A stretch of 64,000 nucleotides of DNA from Mixophyes australis (Eukaryota > Chordata > Amphibia > Anura > Limnodynastidae): contig JAVHZZ010000001.1 of assembly GCA_036250195.1 (NCBI GenBank), positions 397,360,117 through 397,424,116 of the forward strand, read 5' to 3'. The position numbers and the translations under genes were made by a program. Position 1 is the stretch's first letter. Each line of letters starts with the position of its first letter. Below the pieces are notes generated by a model, which was given only the letters and a program-made list of their open reading frames with translations, made no database searches and was not told the origin of the DNA. Shown piece by piece: positions 12,460 through 25,812 of the stretch.

Positions 12460-13021
12460 TCAGGGGGTACAGCAGTATGAGACCTCACCAGCCCTGGTCC
12501 CGAACTGATTTATTAGGGATGAGGGTCATTTCTAGGCAGCAGCTCCTGAGATGTGAGGAGTGGGAAGAGGTCACCGCTCTGAATTAAGGGATGAGGCCAC
12601 CTGACACCACCCACCCCCGCCATGGAGGTAGCACACTCGCCTCCACTCCAAAGATGTTGAGGCCACACACCTGCCACCATTTGTTCAAGTCCCAACCCCC
12701 CAAGGTACAGATCTTCCGAAAAGAGATGTGCCTAGCTGCCGGACACAGAGCTGCAAAAAGGTAGAAAGGTTCCCTGCAGCACAGCTAACGTCATTTAACT
12801 AATAGAATCACAACGCTGTCAATGGAGATCAGCCAAACAGAGATAGCAAGCTGAAGCAGAGAGGTAAGTAAACTGGATAGTATTGGGGAGGAGGGGGGGT
12901 TAAAAAGGAAAATGTTGGGTAGAGGATAATTTTAAAAATGTAGGTGTGGTGAGAGAAGCAAGGAGGGGAGCCATGTCTGTTACATTTGAACTGGGCCCAC
13001 AATTTCTGGTGGCAGCCCTGG
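12460..13021. mobile_element. Possible hAT-derived repeat
   Basis: The right end reads 'gggcccacaatttctggtgg' followed by 'cagccctg', which on the minus strand begins CAGGGCTGCCACCAGAAATT, a phrase typical of hAT-type ends. The left end near 12465 begins 'cagggggtacagcagtatga'. I found no clear 8-bp target duplication, so the boundaries and the class are tentative. Confidence 0.3.
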
Positions 13022-14202
13022 GTACACTTATATGCTAGTCAAGTACAACACAGTTACAGACATAGGCAGCAGAAAGAGTAACTATTGCTCCATCTGAACG
13101 GGTGCACTGAATAGATGACAGTCAGACAGGACAATTTGGCACAGTCATAGCTGAAATATTCTCACCTGCCCAGTTGTGGGGTTGTTCAGAGGGGCAACTA
13201 AAAGTAGGCATCAAAAATTATTTTATTACCAAGATGTGTAGATTGCTAGGGGAATGGTAAATAGAAGATTTTCAAGCTTGTAATATTAAACAGGATGTGC
13301 AAAAACACAAGGAATTGTAGACTCTATATAAGAATGCAGCCAAGATCACTGCAGTGTTAGAGCAAGAAGACAAAACTAGACAGGAAAGTCAGATTAGTAT
13401 TTAAGGTTAAGATGTCATTAATCTAGAGTTTATTGTTACTTTCAAATCTTACCATTAAAAAAAAAAGAGAATCAGCCTTGTGCCGCATGTTCTTATTATT
13501 GTATCATTACACTAATTGTAACTTTTACATGCACCCGTTGAAAGTAAAAAGTTTTAAAAAAAAAACCAAACAAAAAAACACCAGCATAGAAAACAGAAAC
13601 AATGCACTCTAACCTCAAACATTTAATTTGCCTAAGTGTGCTTAGTACAGGGAAATGCATATGCCTTTGTAGGGCTGAACACAATTATGGAGCAGGCAAA
13701 CAATGACACACCCAATGACACTGGTAGGCCATGTCCCAGCCGCAATCAGTTGTATGATCATATATGACAAAGAACGGCAGTAAGGTTGTGTAGTAAATAT
13801 TGGGATTCATAGGAGACACACAAATAATATCAATTTAGTAAATTAAAGTTTCTGTTATGGAAACTAGGAAACTCCCTAGGACTAACAATTAAAAAAAATT
13901 CATCTTAATGAAAATATAAAGTAAAGAATGGTGTGGCTTTAAGTTATCCTGACATTTCCAAACTTGAATTTTGCTCTATCACCATGTATTAAAGTGATGT
14001 ATTAATTACTATTAACCTCACAGTAACATCAAATATCAACAGTTTACTGCAAATAAAAAATATATGCATTCCTACCTTTGTCAATGACAAGCTATAGGAA
14101 AACCACATTAGTTAAGAAAATTGAAAATGTGAGTGCACAAAAAAACTATACTGTAGGTGCGGTTAGTAGTCATATTGGTACTGGAACATTGAAGACACTC
14201 AC
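13022..14202 (-). other. Proximal part of the fbxw7 intron downstream of the alpha exon
   Basis: Sequence immediately 3' (minus strand) of the fbxw7 alpha coding exon. It is AT-rich and has no further exon that I can recognise. The intron starts with the donor GTGAGT at 14202-14197. Confidence 0.6.
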
Positions 14203-14700
14203 CTTTGTTTTTGTGTGGAAAGGAGAGGGCTTATGGTGTAGGGATACGTCCATTATACTATTGGAATTAGGAATATCACTGCCATTTCTATGTTCACCCT
14301 CTCTACTGCTGTCATCAGACTGATCAAAGTTATCACTATCCTGGTCCATCTCCTCTTCATCTTCATCATCACAACCATGCTCCTCGTCCTCCTCATCTTC
14401 TTGCTGCTCATTGTCCTCAGGTTGGTCCTCAGACCCCTGATCTGCTAGAACACAGCTGTTATTGTTCTCTTCCAACAGCTCCGGCTGGGGGTCACTCCGC
14501 TCCACGCTTCCAGGGCCATCCACCTCGCCATTCACCACTATGTGCTCTTCCTCTTCTTGCTGTCTCGAATGCTGCTGTTCCTCCTCCTCCTCAACTCTGT
14601 TCATTTGCTCCTCATCTGCTTGACTGGAGGAAGCATTACCTCGCACAGAACCGCCAGTACGTCGCCTCTTGCTGCCCCCAGACAGCAGTTCCTGATTCAT
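14203..14700 (-). CDS. fbxw7: F-box/WD repeat protein 7, isoform alpha: alpha-specific first coding exon
   Basis: Encodes the 166-residue N-terminus unique to Fbxw7 alpha, the nuclear substrate receptor of SCF ubiquitin ligases that target cyclin E, Myc, Notch and Jun. Seen here: the start MNQELLSGGSKRRRTGGS, close to the human alpha start; the basic KRRR nuclear-localisation motif at residues 11-14; Ser10 and Ser18, which correspond to serines reported as phosphorylated in the human protein; Glu/Gln-rich residues 29-55; a strongly acidic tract at about 95-135; then FDQSDDSSREGEH. The exon ends TKTK with donor AAG|GTGAGT at 14203/14202, phase 0. Human alpha has about 167 residues before the shared region, so the length fits. 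The dimerisation, F-box and WD40 domains lie in later exons outside the window. The start follows the known alpha start, but the frame remains open upstream. Recognition is from memory of the family; no search was run. Confidence 0.94.
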
Positions 14701-14769
14701 TTCCAAAAGCCAGCTTGCTACTTCATGGACGTTCGCTAGACTGTGTGGAGAGGCAAATGTTCTCACATT
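14701..14769 (-). other. fbxw7: 5' part of the fbxw7 alpha exon upstream of the standard start
   Basis: The exon extends 69 nt upstream of the ATG to an acceptor at 14770-14771. On the minus strand the intron ends in a long pyrimidine run followed by 'gcgcag', and the exon begins AATGTGAGAAC. These 23 codons (NVRTFASPH...EVASWLLE) contain no stop and are in frame with MNQELL. They may be 5' UTR or, if joined to the candidate exon at 37852, translated sequence. Confidence 0.8.
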
Positions 14770-14802
14770 CTGCGCAAAAAGAAAAAAGGAATTACTGTAC
14801 AT

Positions 14803-17800
14803 TCCCCCGTATTTGATACATCAATCAGCAATTCATAAAACTCACAATTTAATGCTAGGCTGTTGGTATTTCTTTTTTTAAGTTGTGTTAATCAATCCCA
14901 TTTATGGGCGCATGATGGTCAATACAACATGAAAAACACACATACCTGCCTCAAAAAATCAACTCTAAACATATAAGCATGCAATAAATGTGATAAAAGG
15001 ATACAAACACATTTAACTACTTATACTGACTAAGCTGGTGATCACAGATCTTTCTCATGCCCCCAAGTTCCAGGAAGATAACTTTATAAAACAAATTTTT
15101 AATTCATAGATGTAAATGATCACATTCGGCATGCGTTTCCAGCCCTACGAACTACAAAGAAACAACTCCAAAGAGAAAGTGGTTTATTTGTCCACCTAGC
15201 CCTTTACAAAACTTAAAATAACGGATTGATTTATGGTATAAACTGTGGGATTTTGACAAGTACAACTTAAAGAACACAATTAGGAGCAATTAGCTTGGCA
15301 CAGATGGGATACACAGGTTAGAGTGCCTAACTGACTAGTACTGCTTCTGTAACCCCGTACACAGACTATTCCAGCTGACACACAAGGCAATGCTTGCTGA
15401 AGAACTGACGGTCAGGATGCGACACTAACATCCAGAAACTCCACCCAAATTCAGCAAAAAAAAAAAAAAAAAAAGACTCCTATATTGCTAATGCAGAAAA
15501 TATATTGCACTAGATAATGCAGACATATTGGCTAATGCATGTGATGGATCGGGTTTGCAGTTTAAGGGCTCTGTCCCCATCTAACAACATTACTGCTGCA
15601 CAAGTAACTTGGCTGCCTTCATACCTACAATTATGCAAATCGACAGTACACTTTAAACAGGCCACATATGGCACTGCTTAACTGAATATTTTTTATGGAG
15701 ATCACTACATCCTGCCAGAGGTTCAGTTAAGTAAAATATCTGAATCGGCTTACTACCTAAAATAGTAACGTCTCTGACTCCCTTAGTTGTGCTAGTTGAA
15801 AAATCTGGGAAAACGCAGCAAAGCTGAACACATTCCTGGAATTCTATGCTACACGTTAAGGACAAGTACACTGAGGAGCAGCTCATAACCTGAAAGACTA
15901 CACAGACTGCACCATTTCATACACTCATCTTATAAAAAGAGGAACAACTTACTGCAGCTATTATGCTAAAGCTTCTGATAAAGAAAACAATGCCATGCCA
16001 AACCTGCTATGGCAGTGGGAGGACCATATCCTTGCATGAATAAGACGCAAAACAAAACATTATACGTAAATTGAGGAAATCTATAAGTGCCCTATTAAGT
16101 CTCAATCTTTGTGAACAGAGTATAAAAAATGGATATATAGGACTGATAAGCCTGTGATGGCAAGATACAGGCAGCATTACACTGGAAAAGCCCATATCTA
16201 GTGTGGTAAGTACACAGTGCACATCTCACACATCCCCTGAAACCAACAGACCATAACAGAACATTGCTACCTAGTGGTCAAAACTATGGAAAAACACATT
16301 TTTCTTGCCAATAACCTTTTTCAGTAATGGGAATAATCTTCTCTTAATCGGCAACAAGAAAGGAAATGATTTACAACATACAGTAGGCTTAAAACACCAG
16401 AGCTCTGTGCAACAGAGAGCATTCATACATATTTCAATGTTAATATCAACAATATCAACAGTGTATAGTATACAATAAGCAGCACAGTATACATATATCT
16501 CAACTTGTAAAAGTGAGCTAAAACGCAAAAACTAACAATTTCACATATGAAACATTAAATTGAGGCTGCGTACACAGGCACTGATAAACCATACCTGGTT
16601 AAAGTATAGACACAACCTTTTACGTTGTCGTTGCTTTTAACAGAGTGAATGTACCTAAAGAACACTTCCATAGAACTCCATTATATTTTATGGAGCGCTA
16701 GCATTAGGAAATGGTATATGCAATGTAAGAAGGTAAGAATGTGTTTGTATTAAGGGCCAATTGTTTAAATTATTTTTGGACTATCATTAAAGCATGTTTA
16801 AAAGGGTATAAGAAAGTGCATTAAACGCACAAAGGTAACACCAGTCTGTACAAAGTCTACAACATCTGGTACAGTCCACTGCAGATCTGTTAAATACTGT
16901 AACAGTGTTGCCTAGCCACTCATTAACACACAGCTATGCTGTAGAATGCAATACAGAGCAAAAAGCTGAAATTTCAGTCTTAGATACTAGCCTTGCCCTG
17001 GGGTAAGGATATATCAAACTGCCCCAATATGTCTGCAGAGCTTGCACGCCCATCACTCCCATTGTACTAACTCAGCTAAAGACACACATCCCTCCTTCTA
17101 CACCTGGGGGAACAGAACATGATAAACACAGATACAATATGAACTCAAGCTGTCATATATATAATTTAGCTCAGAAACATACAGCCTTTGATACAACGTA
17201 ATAAAAATAGTAGCTTTACTTGCCATTTAATAATAAAAAAAAGTTCTAGTGACATAAGCAACAAACAAATCAGTCCTGACCACTATTTCTCCATGCAGTT
17301 GTCAAGATATGAGAAGACGTTAGATTGTTTGCCATCTGAACTGAAAAGCTAAAACAAGCAAAAACTATAAACAAGCCTGAGGCGGTCAGCCTGTAAACGT
17401 GTGGTTATGCAGGGCCTTTTGGGAACATGGGTGAAGTAACTCTTCTGCTGAATTAAGTCTGTAAGAGATTTTATTTAAACAGTCTAGTAAGCACCTGGGA
17501 TTGTATTATTGCATTTTACTGTAAAAGCTAAAGAGTAAACTGAAGAAATAAATGTTAATGACTACACAAAAAGGCCGTTCGTGGTCACTTCTGACAGCTT
17601 GACAGTGATCCAATCAATTTCTATTAAAAAAAAAAAATCTCAGGTATTGTGCTAATTTCGGAGTCACAAACAGCGATATCAGGCCAATTGTTGTGCATGT
17701 GGTTAACCTTACAAAGCATGAGTGCTAGAAAGGAAAAGGAAAAGAAGAAAAAAAAGGAAACACTGCTAGAAACCTCAACTTGTTAACAAGTTACATAAAA

Positions 17801-19810
17801 GCATTTAAATTAAATCAAGCGCGGGGGAAAAAAAAAAAAAAAAAAAAAAAAAAAGGTCAACAGCTACCATACACAGATCACAGCAAATGACCGGCTAACT
17901 CTCATTGTAATATTTGTCCTCGAGCTCACAGAGCTCGTCCACACCAATAGAATACCAAACAGAATGCAAAGTAGGTATATCTCTGGGTAAATACAGCATA
18001 CAAGAGATTGCCATCTGCACCATTTTCTTACATCAGCATATGCAGAAGGCCACACAACCTACAAACAGGTCCTCGTCTTGAGCAATTTAGATATATACAC
18101 ATTGTGCTACATAGGAATGCTGCACAAATATTCTGCTCATGAGGAAAAGTCCATAGAGTTGCTTATAATACAATTATCTACAGTTTTTGGTGTGTCTTTT
18201 GAGGGACCTTATAAAAAAAATAAGCATTGTCTAAATTAAATACTTGATAAACCTAAAACATTGCAGGGGAATAAATAGTACTTTGGACTAACGAAAACAT
18301 CTTATTTTTATTAATGAGGGTGGTGGATTTATTATGGTTTGTGGTTGTGACCGTATTATTCTGTGGGTGGAAGTAGAAAACTGATTCAACTCAATACAGA
18401 AAAACTGATCTTTGGACAGGTTGGATATTTCAGCAATGGAATGGACTTCACAGTCCCCAAGGCCAATAATATTATTCAAATCTACAGCACATGCAAGAAG
18501 GCCCAATAATATTTTCAAGGAAGAATCATCTAAGGAATAGTGGGAAAAAATCCTAAAAGACAAAAATAGACATTCTTAGCTAGAAACATGAAATGTTTAG
18601 ACATTTATGTTTGCAAGTACTGGATATAAAGGTACACAAACCTTAGCATATGCCATATTCAATGTGGTTATGTGGTTTAAATGTGTTAATAGCTACAAAT
18701 AAAAATAAGTACAATTTAAGTTTAAAAGAGTAGAGTTATTCATACATAAAAAATTATAAATTATTAATATATAAGGACTTAAACCAGATCTACTGTCATG
18801 ATGTTGTCTTTTACAATGGGCAGTACAGTGTTTTTACGAAAACGGAAATCATTTTTTCCCACCAGATGAAATACTGATAAAAGTGAATGACTACTGCTAT
18901 AGGAATGACTTTCACAAAAAAAAGATAATTTAACTTTGCACTCTGTAGAGAACTTCTTAATGTGGGCTCAGAAAAATGCCTGTGTTTATAATGTTTTATA
19001 ATCACAAAAAGTAAGAAATATAACATGCAGTGTGCAGCAACCGATTGTGTGCCGAGAACTATCCACAATTAACAGGCTGCTTTCCTAGTACATACATGTG
19101 TGGCTAAATCAATACTCAGGCCGAATATGCATATACAACAGGGGATCATTAGATGGCTTGGACCGGATGATGACCGCATGCACTGAAAGATGCAGGAACT
19201 GTCCAAACACAGTTATCATTTGTCCATTTGCCCCTAGGGACACCTCATAATACACTATCACAGTAAGCAGGATCTGCCCATACACAATGAAAATTACTGT
19301 CAATTAGGGATAACACAGGCTAAAAGCCTTAAAAGTAAAATTTAATAATAATAATAATAATAAAAAAAGAGCACCTAAGTCTGAAGTACTTGACTAATAG
19401 GACTCGATGTACCCCTCCCCCCATGTCTTTCCTTCCCTTTTTACTATGTGTGACTGTATAACTTAATAACTTATGGTATAAACGAATTAAAAGAAAATAG
19501 CGCAGGGTGCTTATTTATATAATTGCCAATGCACTTATTATTGATATAGTGTATATTTTGATATAGGAAACCGTTATTTCTGAGACCAGGGTAGAAAATT
19601 AGATTTTTCTGTTTTAACCTTTCTAGAGGAAAGGTCTTATTTCTGATGTATATGTCTGATACAATAAGCCTTTGTTTTGAAAGCCTTTTGTATATCTTGG
19701 TGTAAGGAAATGTCTTGTTTTGGGGTTTACAGCTTTTCCTGGGGATATATTTTATTTGGAGGAAACGTGTATTCTGCAACTGTTGGAAGAAGGACTCATG
19801 CTAATATCGT
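14803..19810. other. fbxw7 intron sequence without recognised genes
   Basis: AT-rich sequence with A-runs at 15459-15474 and 17827-17854. The minus-strand ORF at 18288-18563 is open for 91 codons but has no known motif. An AT-rich segment at 19385-19500 may be the tail of an old retroelement. Nothing else is supported. Confidence 0.5.
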
Positions 19811-20292
19811 GCTAATTAGACCTTTTGATGTGTGAGGGTCATAGGAAGATGTAATTAGACTTGCTGTCCACTGTAAGCTGCAGGATATCACAGCAAGGTT
19901 TTAAGATAGCACAGATAAGCGTAAGTATTGCTAGCTTTGCAATGCATGTAAATCCACGTTTGTGTAAAAACATTGCATCCTGATTCTAAAAATAGCCCGT
20001 GTCCAAATCAGTATAAAAAGCACTATCTTTTACACTGAAATGTATCATTCTGATGTTCCATCTGACCCGATCACTTGGGACCTTCAACCAGTGTGAGAGC
20101 AAATAAATATCACTCTGCTTCAAGACCCTGCTTGACATGTTCTTCAATATTGCTGTAATCCTGTGACCTGCAGATTAGACCCTAAATCTAATCCGTTCTC
20201 TGGCTATTTCTGAGGTTTGGACCCAAGCTGGAATAACCAAAGGGGATGGTGGCAAAGCAAGCCCATCTGGTTCCCAGCAACAACAGACAGGG
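19811..20292 (+). mobile_element. LTR-like repeat, copy 1 (solo, internally deleted)
   Basis: About 480 bp that aligns throughout with 29452-30213. Shared landmarks in order: 'gctaattaga', a TATA-like 'tataaaaag' at 20012-20020, 'gtgagagcaaataaa' carrying a polyadenylation signal near 20100, and 'caacaacagacaggg' at the right end. TATA box, then AATAAA, then a terminal CA is the usual order of a retroviral or Gypsy-type LTR, hence the call. Relative to copy 2 it lacks about 230 bp between 'gacccaagct' and 'ggaataacc'. No adjoining gag/pol sequence was recognised. Confidence 0.65.
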
Positions 20293-20970
20293 TATGTTGC
20301 TTTCATACCTAAAATTTTAATAAAAATGTAATTTGTTTAAAAAAAAAAAAAGGAGCACATAAAAAAAAGGGACGTTAAAAGGGAGCGTGAACTAGAAAAC
20401 AAAAAACTAAAAAGAAACCTTTACATAGCTAAACACAAGTATTCTGAGCTTATTGAATGCTAAAGGTGACAGGACCTACTTACAGACTAGAACATTTATG
20501 AGAAGCGAATGCTGGAAAAAAAAAATCTCCTTGTGATGTTAACCATGAGTGAGATTTGGTTAATGGTGGTAAGGAGTTTATGAGGCATTTGTGTTCTGAA
20601 AACTACAACTTCTTAGGAATTAGTTACACATTAAGCTGTTGCTATTTGCTGTGATATTCGGCAACTGGCCCAATATTGCAGCGGTTTGCCATCAAGTTTG
20701 CCTAATGAAAATAATCTGATTGAAATCTATGGCTAATCTAAATGCGATCCGGGATGTTGGTTAATGCAGTTGAGAGATTACCATCTATTTATCGGCTTGT
20801 GTGAGCAGTCATCTTCTGACAAATAAAAAGGCCCCAGTGAAACTGCAAGAAATCGGTCTGCTCGGGCCAAGCACCAAAAAGCCTAATAGTGTCCAGTTTT
20901 TCCATTTATATCCCCATTCTCCCCAAAATCCTTGGTTAGACACAGGATAATGAACACTGTTTCAACCCTT
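20293..20970. other. Intronic spacer
   Basis: Short A-rich stretches (20338-20352) and unremarkable AT-rich DNA. Nothing is supported. Confidence 0.5.
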
Positions 20971-21271
20971 TATACCGCACTTTGGTCCCAGGTATATCCC
21001 TGGTCACCACTTTTCACACAGGATCTGTGTCTGCCTGACATTATCCAGAGGAGTCATTAAAAGGGGACAGCAGAGGCTCATATAAAGGACGTAGAAGAGG
21101 CCAATGAGCTGCTTTTAACAGAACCCGGCTAGAATTACCCGAGTCATACTGTGGCATATCCGGCTACAACGTGGGAACCACCCTGGTCGCGGACCCGGGT
21201 TGATCCATTCTCACTGACACACTACCTGGGTTATTTCAGAGTCCATACCTGAAGTGTGTGAAAGCGGTATT
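20971..21271. mobile_element. Palindromic MITE, CCCGGG family (short copy)
   Basis: Left end 'tataccgcactttggtccca' and right end 'gtgtgtgaaagcggtat' are inverted copies, and the interior contains 'acccgggttg' and 'cctgggttat'. The same TATACC(G/A)C-TTTCA ends bound the larger element at 46383-47248, so both belong to one family. It is non-coding. Confidence 0.65.
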
Positions 21272-22374
21272 GTTTATGTGGCAAAATTGAACACTGAAGC
21301 TGTCATTTAAGGCATAGCCGGTTTCAAGCATTTAAAATAAATAAAAGTCATGTATACACAACTTTCAATTCTTTCAGGAAGTATACTGTTGCCATAAAGG
21401 CCAGCCAGAGTGTCTTCTGTATTGTGACTGAAATGTAATGTAGCGAAAGAATAGCTTCACCTCACTTTAGAAGACAGTTACACATTGGTAATGCTGGATC
21501 TGTTAACTAGGTAAGAATTGCATTTTACACATTTATTTTGTAAACAACTTATCAAAAGTGACGTTTTCTGAAATATGATATGAGCTGTGTGTGTAGATAG
21601 CGGATCAAAGTGTGCCGGTATATAGTGGCATGTCATATGGTCACTTCTCCTGCTTTGATTGTAAATCACATTTCATTCACTTACATTTTCCATACTGCCA
21701 CTTTTAAATTTCCACTTCAGCCACTGGGTGTAGATGTCCTTTAAGCAAAAAAATAAAAATATCTGTAGGTAACCTGGAGACTGACTGCTATTAAAACTCA
21801 CACATACCAGATTACATTATTTATGAAGGCAGACAGTCTGCAACACCAACCGGTAATACCTCATCAGTTCACGGATTCACATGCTGAAATGCACCATCAG
21901 CTGCATAATGAAGATTAATAACATAATTATTTTCCATAATGCATGTTCAAGAGGACATCTACTCCTACAGTTCTGTATTAGGAGCTATATAAAGCTGAAC
22001 GAACCAATGCGACTCAGATGGGGAAGCAGTACGTGGCTGTGTTCTCGCTTCATTTGGGTGAGAACAGAACTGAGCAAACTTCTTGTTTCATAACAGCAAA
22101 TATGGCAATCCTGGCCAATTTCATGTCCTCAGTTTCCCAGACATGTATTCATTTGTATCACTGGTTACCAGTAAAGTGGATGACCTCTAAATATATGGAG
22201 GGGAGCGGGAAAGAAGCAATTTAAAAATTTATTCTATGCTTTGTTTTTTGGTTATAGTCTAATCTGTTAACATTAGAGAGATATTTGCACAACATTAAAC
22301 ACCAATATTTGAACTGTTCGTTCTCTTGAGTACAGCAATATTAATGTTGTCATATTGTAATTATTGACATTGAT
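21272..22374. other. Intronic spacer
   Basis: Contains overlapping short ORFs (21881-22093 and 22018-22224) with no recognisable motif. No gene is supported. Confidence 0.5.
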
Positions 22375-22765
22375 TTGTAAGGCACCACAGTGCTCCTCAA
22401 TGCTGGACAGCAGGGAAAACAGAGGATACAAAATACAGGGACACAAAAGGTAGACAAGCTAAATGCTGATGTGACAACAAATGACTGAGAGGACTATCCC
22501 CATGAGTTAAAATTGGGACAGTTGTGAGGGTGTACCAGTGTGAGTAGTGTAGGAGGTGTGTTTTCAGAGAGTGGCTCAAAATGTGAAGGCTGTAGAAGAG
22601 TCTGATCAGCATGGTAGGGAATTCTATAGGTTTGTAGGGGAATATGAAACGGCAAGTGTGAATGTAGGAAGTGCACCAGAAAATAACTGGGTCATGCAGG
22701 CCAATGGAATGAAGGGTGTATAGGAGAAGAAGGTGATCAACAGCGGGGTCATTCCACATCAAATC
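22375..22765 (-). mobile_element. 3' portion of an L2-like retroelement (minus orientation)
   Basis: Starts on the plus strand with 'tttgtaaggcaccacagtgc', the complement of a typical L2-type 3' tail (GCxxTGTGGTGCCTTACAAA). It continues into moderately G-rich sequence ('gtaggaggtgtgttttcaga', 'gcatggtagggaattctata') characteristic of a dispersed amphibian repeat. The ORFs at 22397-22762 are open by chance. The assignment rests on the tail. Confidence 0.5.
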
Positions 22766-22897
22766 AACACAATTTTAGAAAAAAATTGAACCTTACATTC
22801 TCTAATTTGTTTAATTTGGGATAATAAATGCTGCCATATGCTGTTTTGTAAACTGGTTTTGGAGTTATATACCACTAAAGCTGCATTATATACACAT

Positions 22898-22946
22898 ACA
22901 TATACGTACACGTACACGTACACGTACACGTACACACACACACACT
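22898..22946. repeat. (ACGTAC)n/(AC)n microsatellite
   Basis: About five hexamers 'acgtac' run into a CA tract. This alternating purine-pyrimidine run with regular CpGs is unusual in otherwise CpG-poor DNA. Confidence 0.85.
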
Positions 22947-25812
22947 ATTTTTCAATAAAAATGTAACATTTTCAAAATCAAAATGTTCTCCAAAAGCCAT
23001 ATTTTAATTTTTAGTTTAAAAAAAAATGAAACCATCTCAAAAATTGTTCTGTACTGTTGTTAATAAATCCACAAAGTTTTATTTTGGGATCATCTGCTAC
23101 AAGAGATTTCAGTTTTGAGTGAAAATGTGTATGAAACGTGAACATGTTATTGAGGCACTACTCATCTGAGAAAAGCAACAAAACAATATTTTTCCGTTCA
23201 CTTCATTAGAGGAATGCACGTTCCTATTCAGGTGTGTTTGGGGACAAGATTTTACAGACAACGCCTGCTCCCACTTCTGCGCAGGGGTGTAAACATACGT
23301 GGAAAGATACTCTATGTAGAAAGTAACTAATTGTGTTGAATAGGCCTGCCTTTTACAGGAACAGGTTAGGCTTAGCCGGGCTTTAATTGGTGAAGTAAGC
23401 CCTTTAGTCACTAATTTAAGCCCACCCAAACTTTACCTGACCCTGGACCATTTGCGTCACATTTGAAAAAGCAGAGTGTTTAATTACATTGGAGTATCAG
23501 ACTGGGAGAAAGTGTACTGGGAGCAGGGAGGAACAGCAGCTTGGAGAAGGGGTGCCGGGAGGGAGAGACTCAGATGACTTGGAGCAGCACTGTACTCACA
23601 AGAAGAAGCCTCAGTCACCCGGCCATGCAGAAAAGAGAAGGCACAGCCCATGAGGCTGCTGCTGATTTCCACGGGTCAGAGGATCATGTGATGGAAAGTC
23701 CATATATAGAGGTTTAAAATGAGGCCTTGCCCAACTTTCAATCAGGTGAGCTACAAATGCAATTTAAAAAACGTTAAAAGCTAATTTTCTGGGGGTAAAG
23801 GCACAATAGAATCGAGAGATTTAGTGGAGCAAAAGCAAAATAAACATACAGAAGTCACTCAACTAGTTTGGAGGCAAACGGAATGGTGAGATGAGCATGT
23901 GTTTAAAGAAGGATGGAAATGTTTCAGTACAAAGAGGTAGGTGGAAGAGGTGAGACAGACGCAGGTATACAGTGGTGGTGAAGAAATAGAGAAGGGGTGG
24001 AACAGCGTCGATCGAGCAGGTTGTATGGCAAAACTATGAGATGAGTGCAGAGACTTTGTCCTAGTTTATAGGGAGGAGGCATTAACTAAGTGTAGAATGG
24101 GGAGTATAGGAGAAGGTGGTTGGTGTGTGCGGGGTCTGGTATAAGGAAATATCTTGTTAAATTGTGTTAATTTTGTTTTTGAGGGGAGATGCAAGATAAA
24201 AGAGGCAGAGGATACAAGACTGCATGATTATTAAAGAAGTGGAGTAAATTTTTTGGACAAGTAAAATGGCAGTGCTGTAAGATACAAGGATAAATGTGTA
24301 CTTTACACAGGGTATGCAAGTTTTTATTTTATCATGTTTATTTATTGGGGGCGGAATACAGTAAGGAGGAAAATCAGAGCTCAACACTCTCTGCAACCCT
24401 AACCTAAACCTAATAGTTTCTGTAACATACGAGTCACGGCACTCTTACGGAGATCATTCCTCGTATCATTATCATATCATTACAGGGGTTCTCTTTATAC
24501 CCCTGACTACGCATTGATTTGCCATGCAGCCAAAGTGTCAAGAATTTGTTTCACACAAAGTGTTTTTTTTTTTACCTCATTCTACATTTTAATGTATACT
24601 CTGCAATGAAATAAATGAACATATTGCTTTATGGACCCCACTATCCTGCATGTACTGCTGTAAACTCTTTCTGTAAATAGTCAGCACACCTTCCCTAGCC
24701 TCTTAGACACAATTCTCGCACCACACACAGGTTAAACTTATTTTACACTGTAGTACTATTTTCGGACTGTAATTTAAGGGAGGACCTCATAGCTGCAATC
24801 CTGTAAGGCACACTTTAAATAAAGGAATTGCGACAACATAGAATTCAGTTAGCCAAATCTCAGCACAAGCAGTGACTTTTTAAGGAGCCAGGAAACCTGT
24901 GCATCAACTGACACTGATAGTAATGGATCCCAAAAATTAGACACGAGGAGTTCTTATTTTTGGTGTGCTGGCTATCTGGTTCATGGAATATCTAGCCCTA
25001 TAATATCCTGGTATTAAAGAACAAGGTATGGCTACTATAGGAATTCTGGACTAAATTCTTTCACAACAACACAAAAAAAAAAAAACTACTGTTCATGTGA
25101 TGGTTACTATACTAGTTAATTATTTTAATAACTCTATAAACACACATAGTTAACATGGCTTTATGAGCTACAGATGTAAAACTTTGAGATAAACATAAAA
25201 AAGCAGGAAAGGAAACAAAGCATACATGACTAATATACCATTTGCCGTAAGCAAGAGCCATCTAATTAACAGCAGTTGTTAGTTCTGTTTGTAATAAACA
25301 AAAAAACATCCACTTTTTATCATCCAATTACTTCTTTGTGTGATGTCATCCGTATTGAATTAAAAGGCATGAATTCTTTTGTGCAGGAAAAAGTAAAGAT
25401 TATAACAACATCTAGATCTCTTTAAAAAAATATATATATATATATATAATTTCAGAGTAGGAAATCCTACACTTGGCAGCTTGAGGCAATATAAAAATGT
25501 CTTTATTGCATAGTGGCAACTCAGCTCAATCAAAAGACGAACTTCTGTGGCTTGGACATCTCAAGCTTCACAATTTTTATGAAATATTACAAGTATATGA
25601 AAAGGTTATAAACATCTGAATATTACCGACTTCCATAAATAAGGGATACATTTCTTCTGCCCTGAGACAATTAGCACATAATTAAAAGTGTCTATTTGTG
25701 TTGCCTTTGAAACGGGCCTCTGTTCTGTGCACTGGATACAACACTAACCACAGAGCATACTTCTGTCATATTCAAGGACAATAAAAATGAACTCTCTGCC
25801 TTGATGACACTA
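22947..25812. other. fbxw7 intron sequence without recognised genes
   Basis: Includes a G-rich stretch at 23850-24140 ('gaggtaggtggaagaggtga') that resembles the dispersed repeat at 22375-22765 in style, and a short (TA)n at 25432-25448. No gene is supported. Confidence 0.45.

Noticed and set aside
14542..14739. Plus-strand Leu-rich ORF
   Set aside because: It is the antisense shadow of the Glu/Gln-rich fbxw7 alpha exon.
18288..18563. 91-codon minus-strand ORF with plausible-looking composition
   Set aside because: No known motif, no good splice sites or start context, and it lies in a region of ordinary intron sequence.
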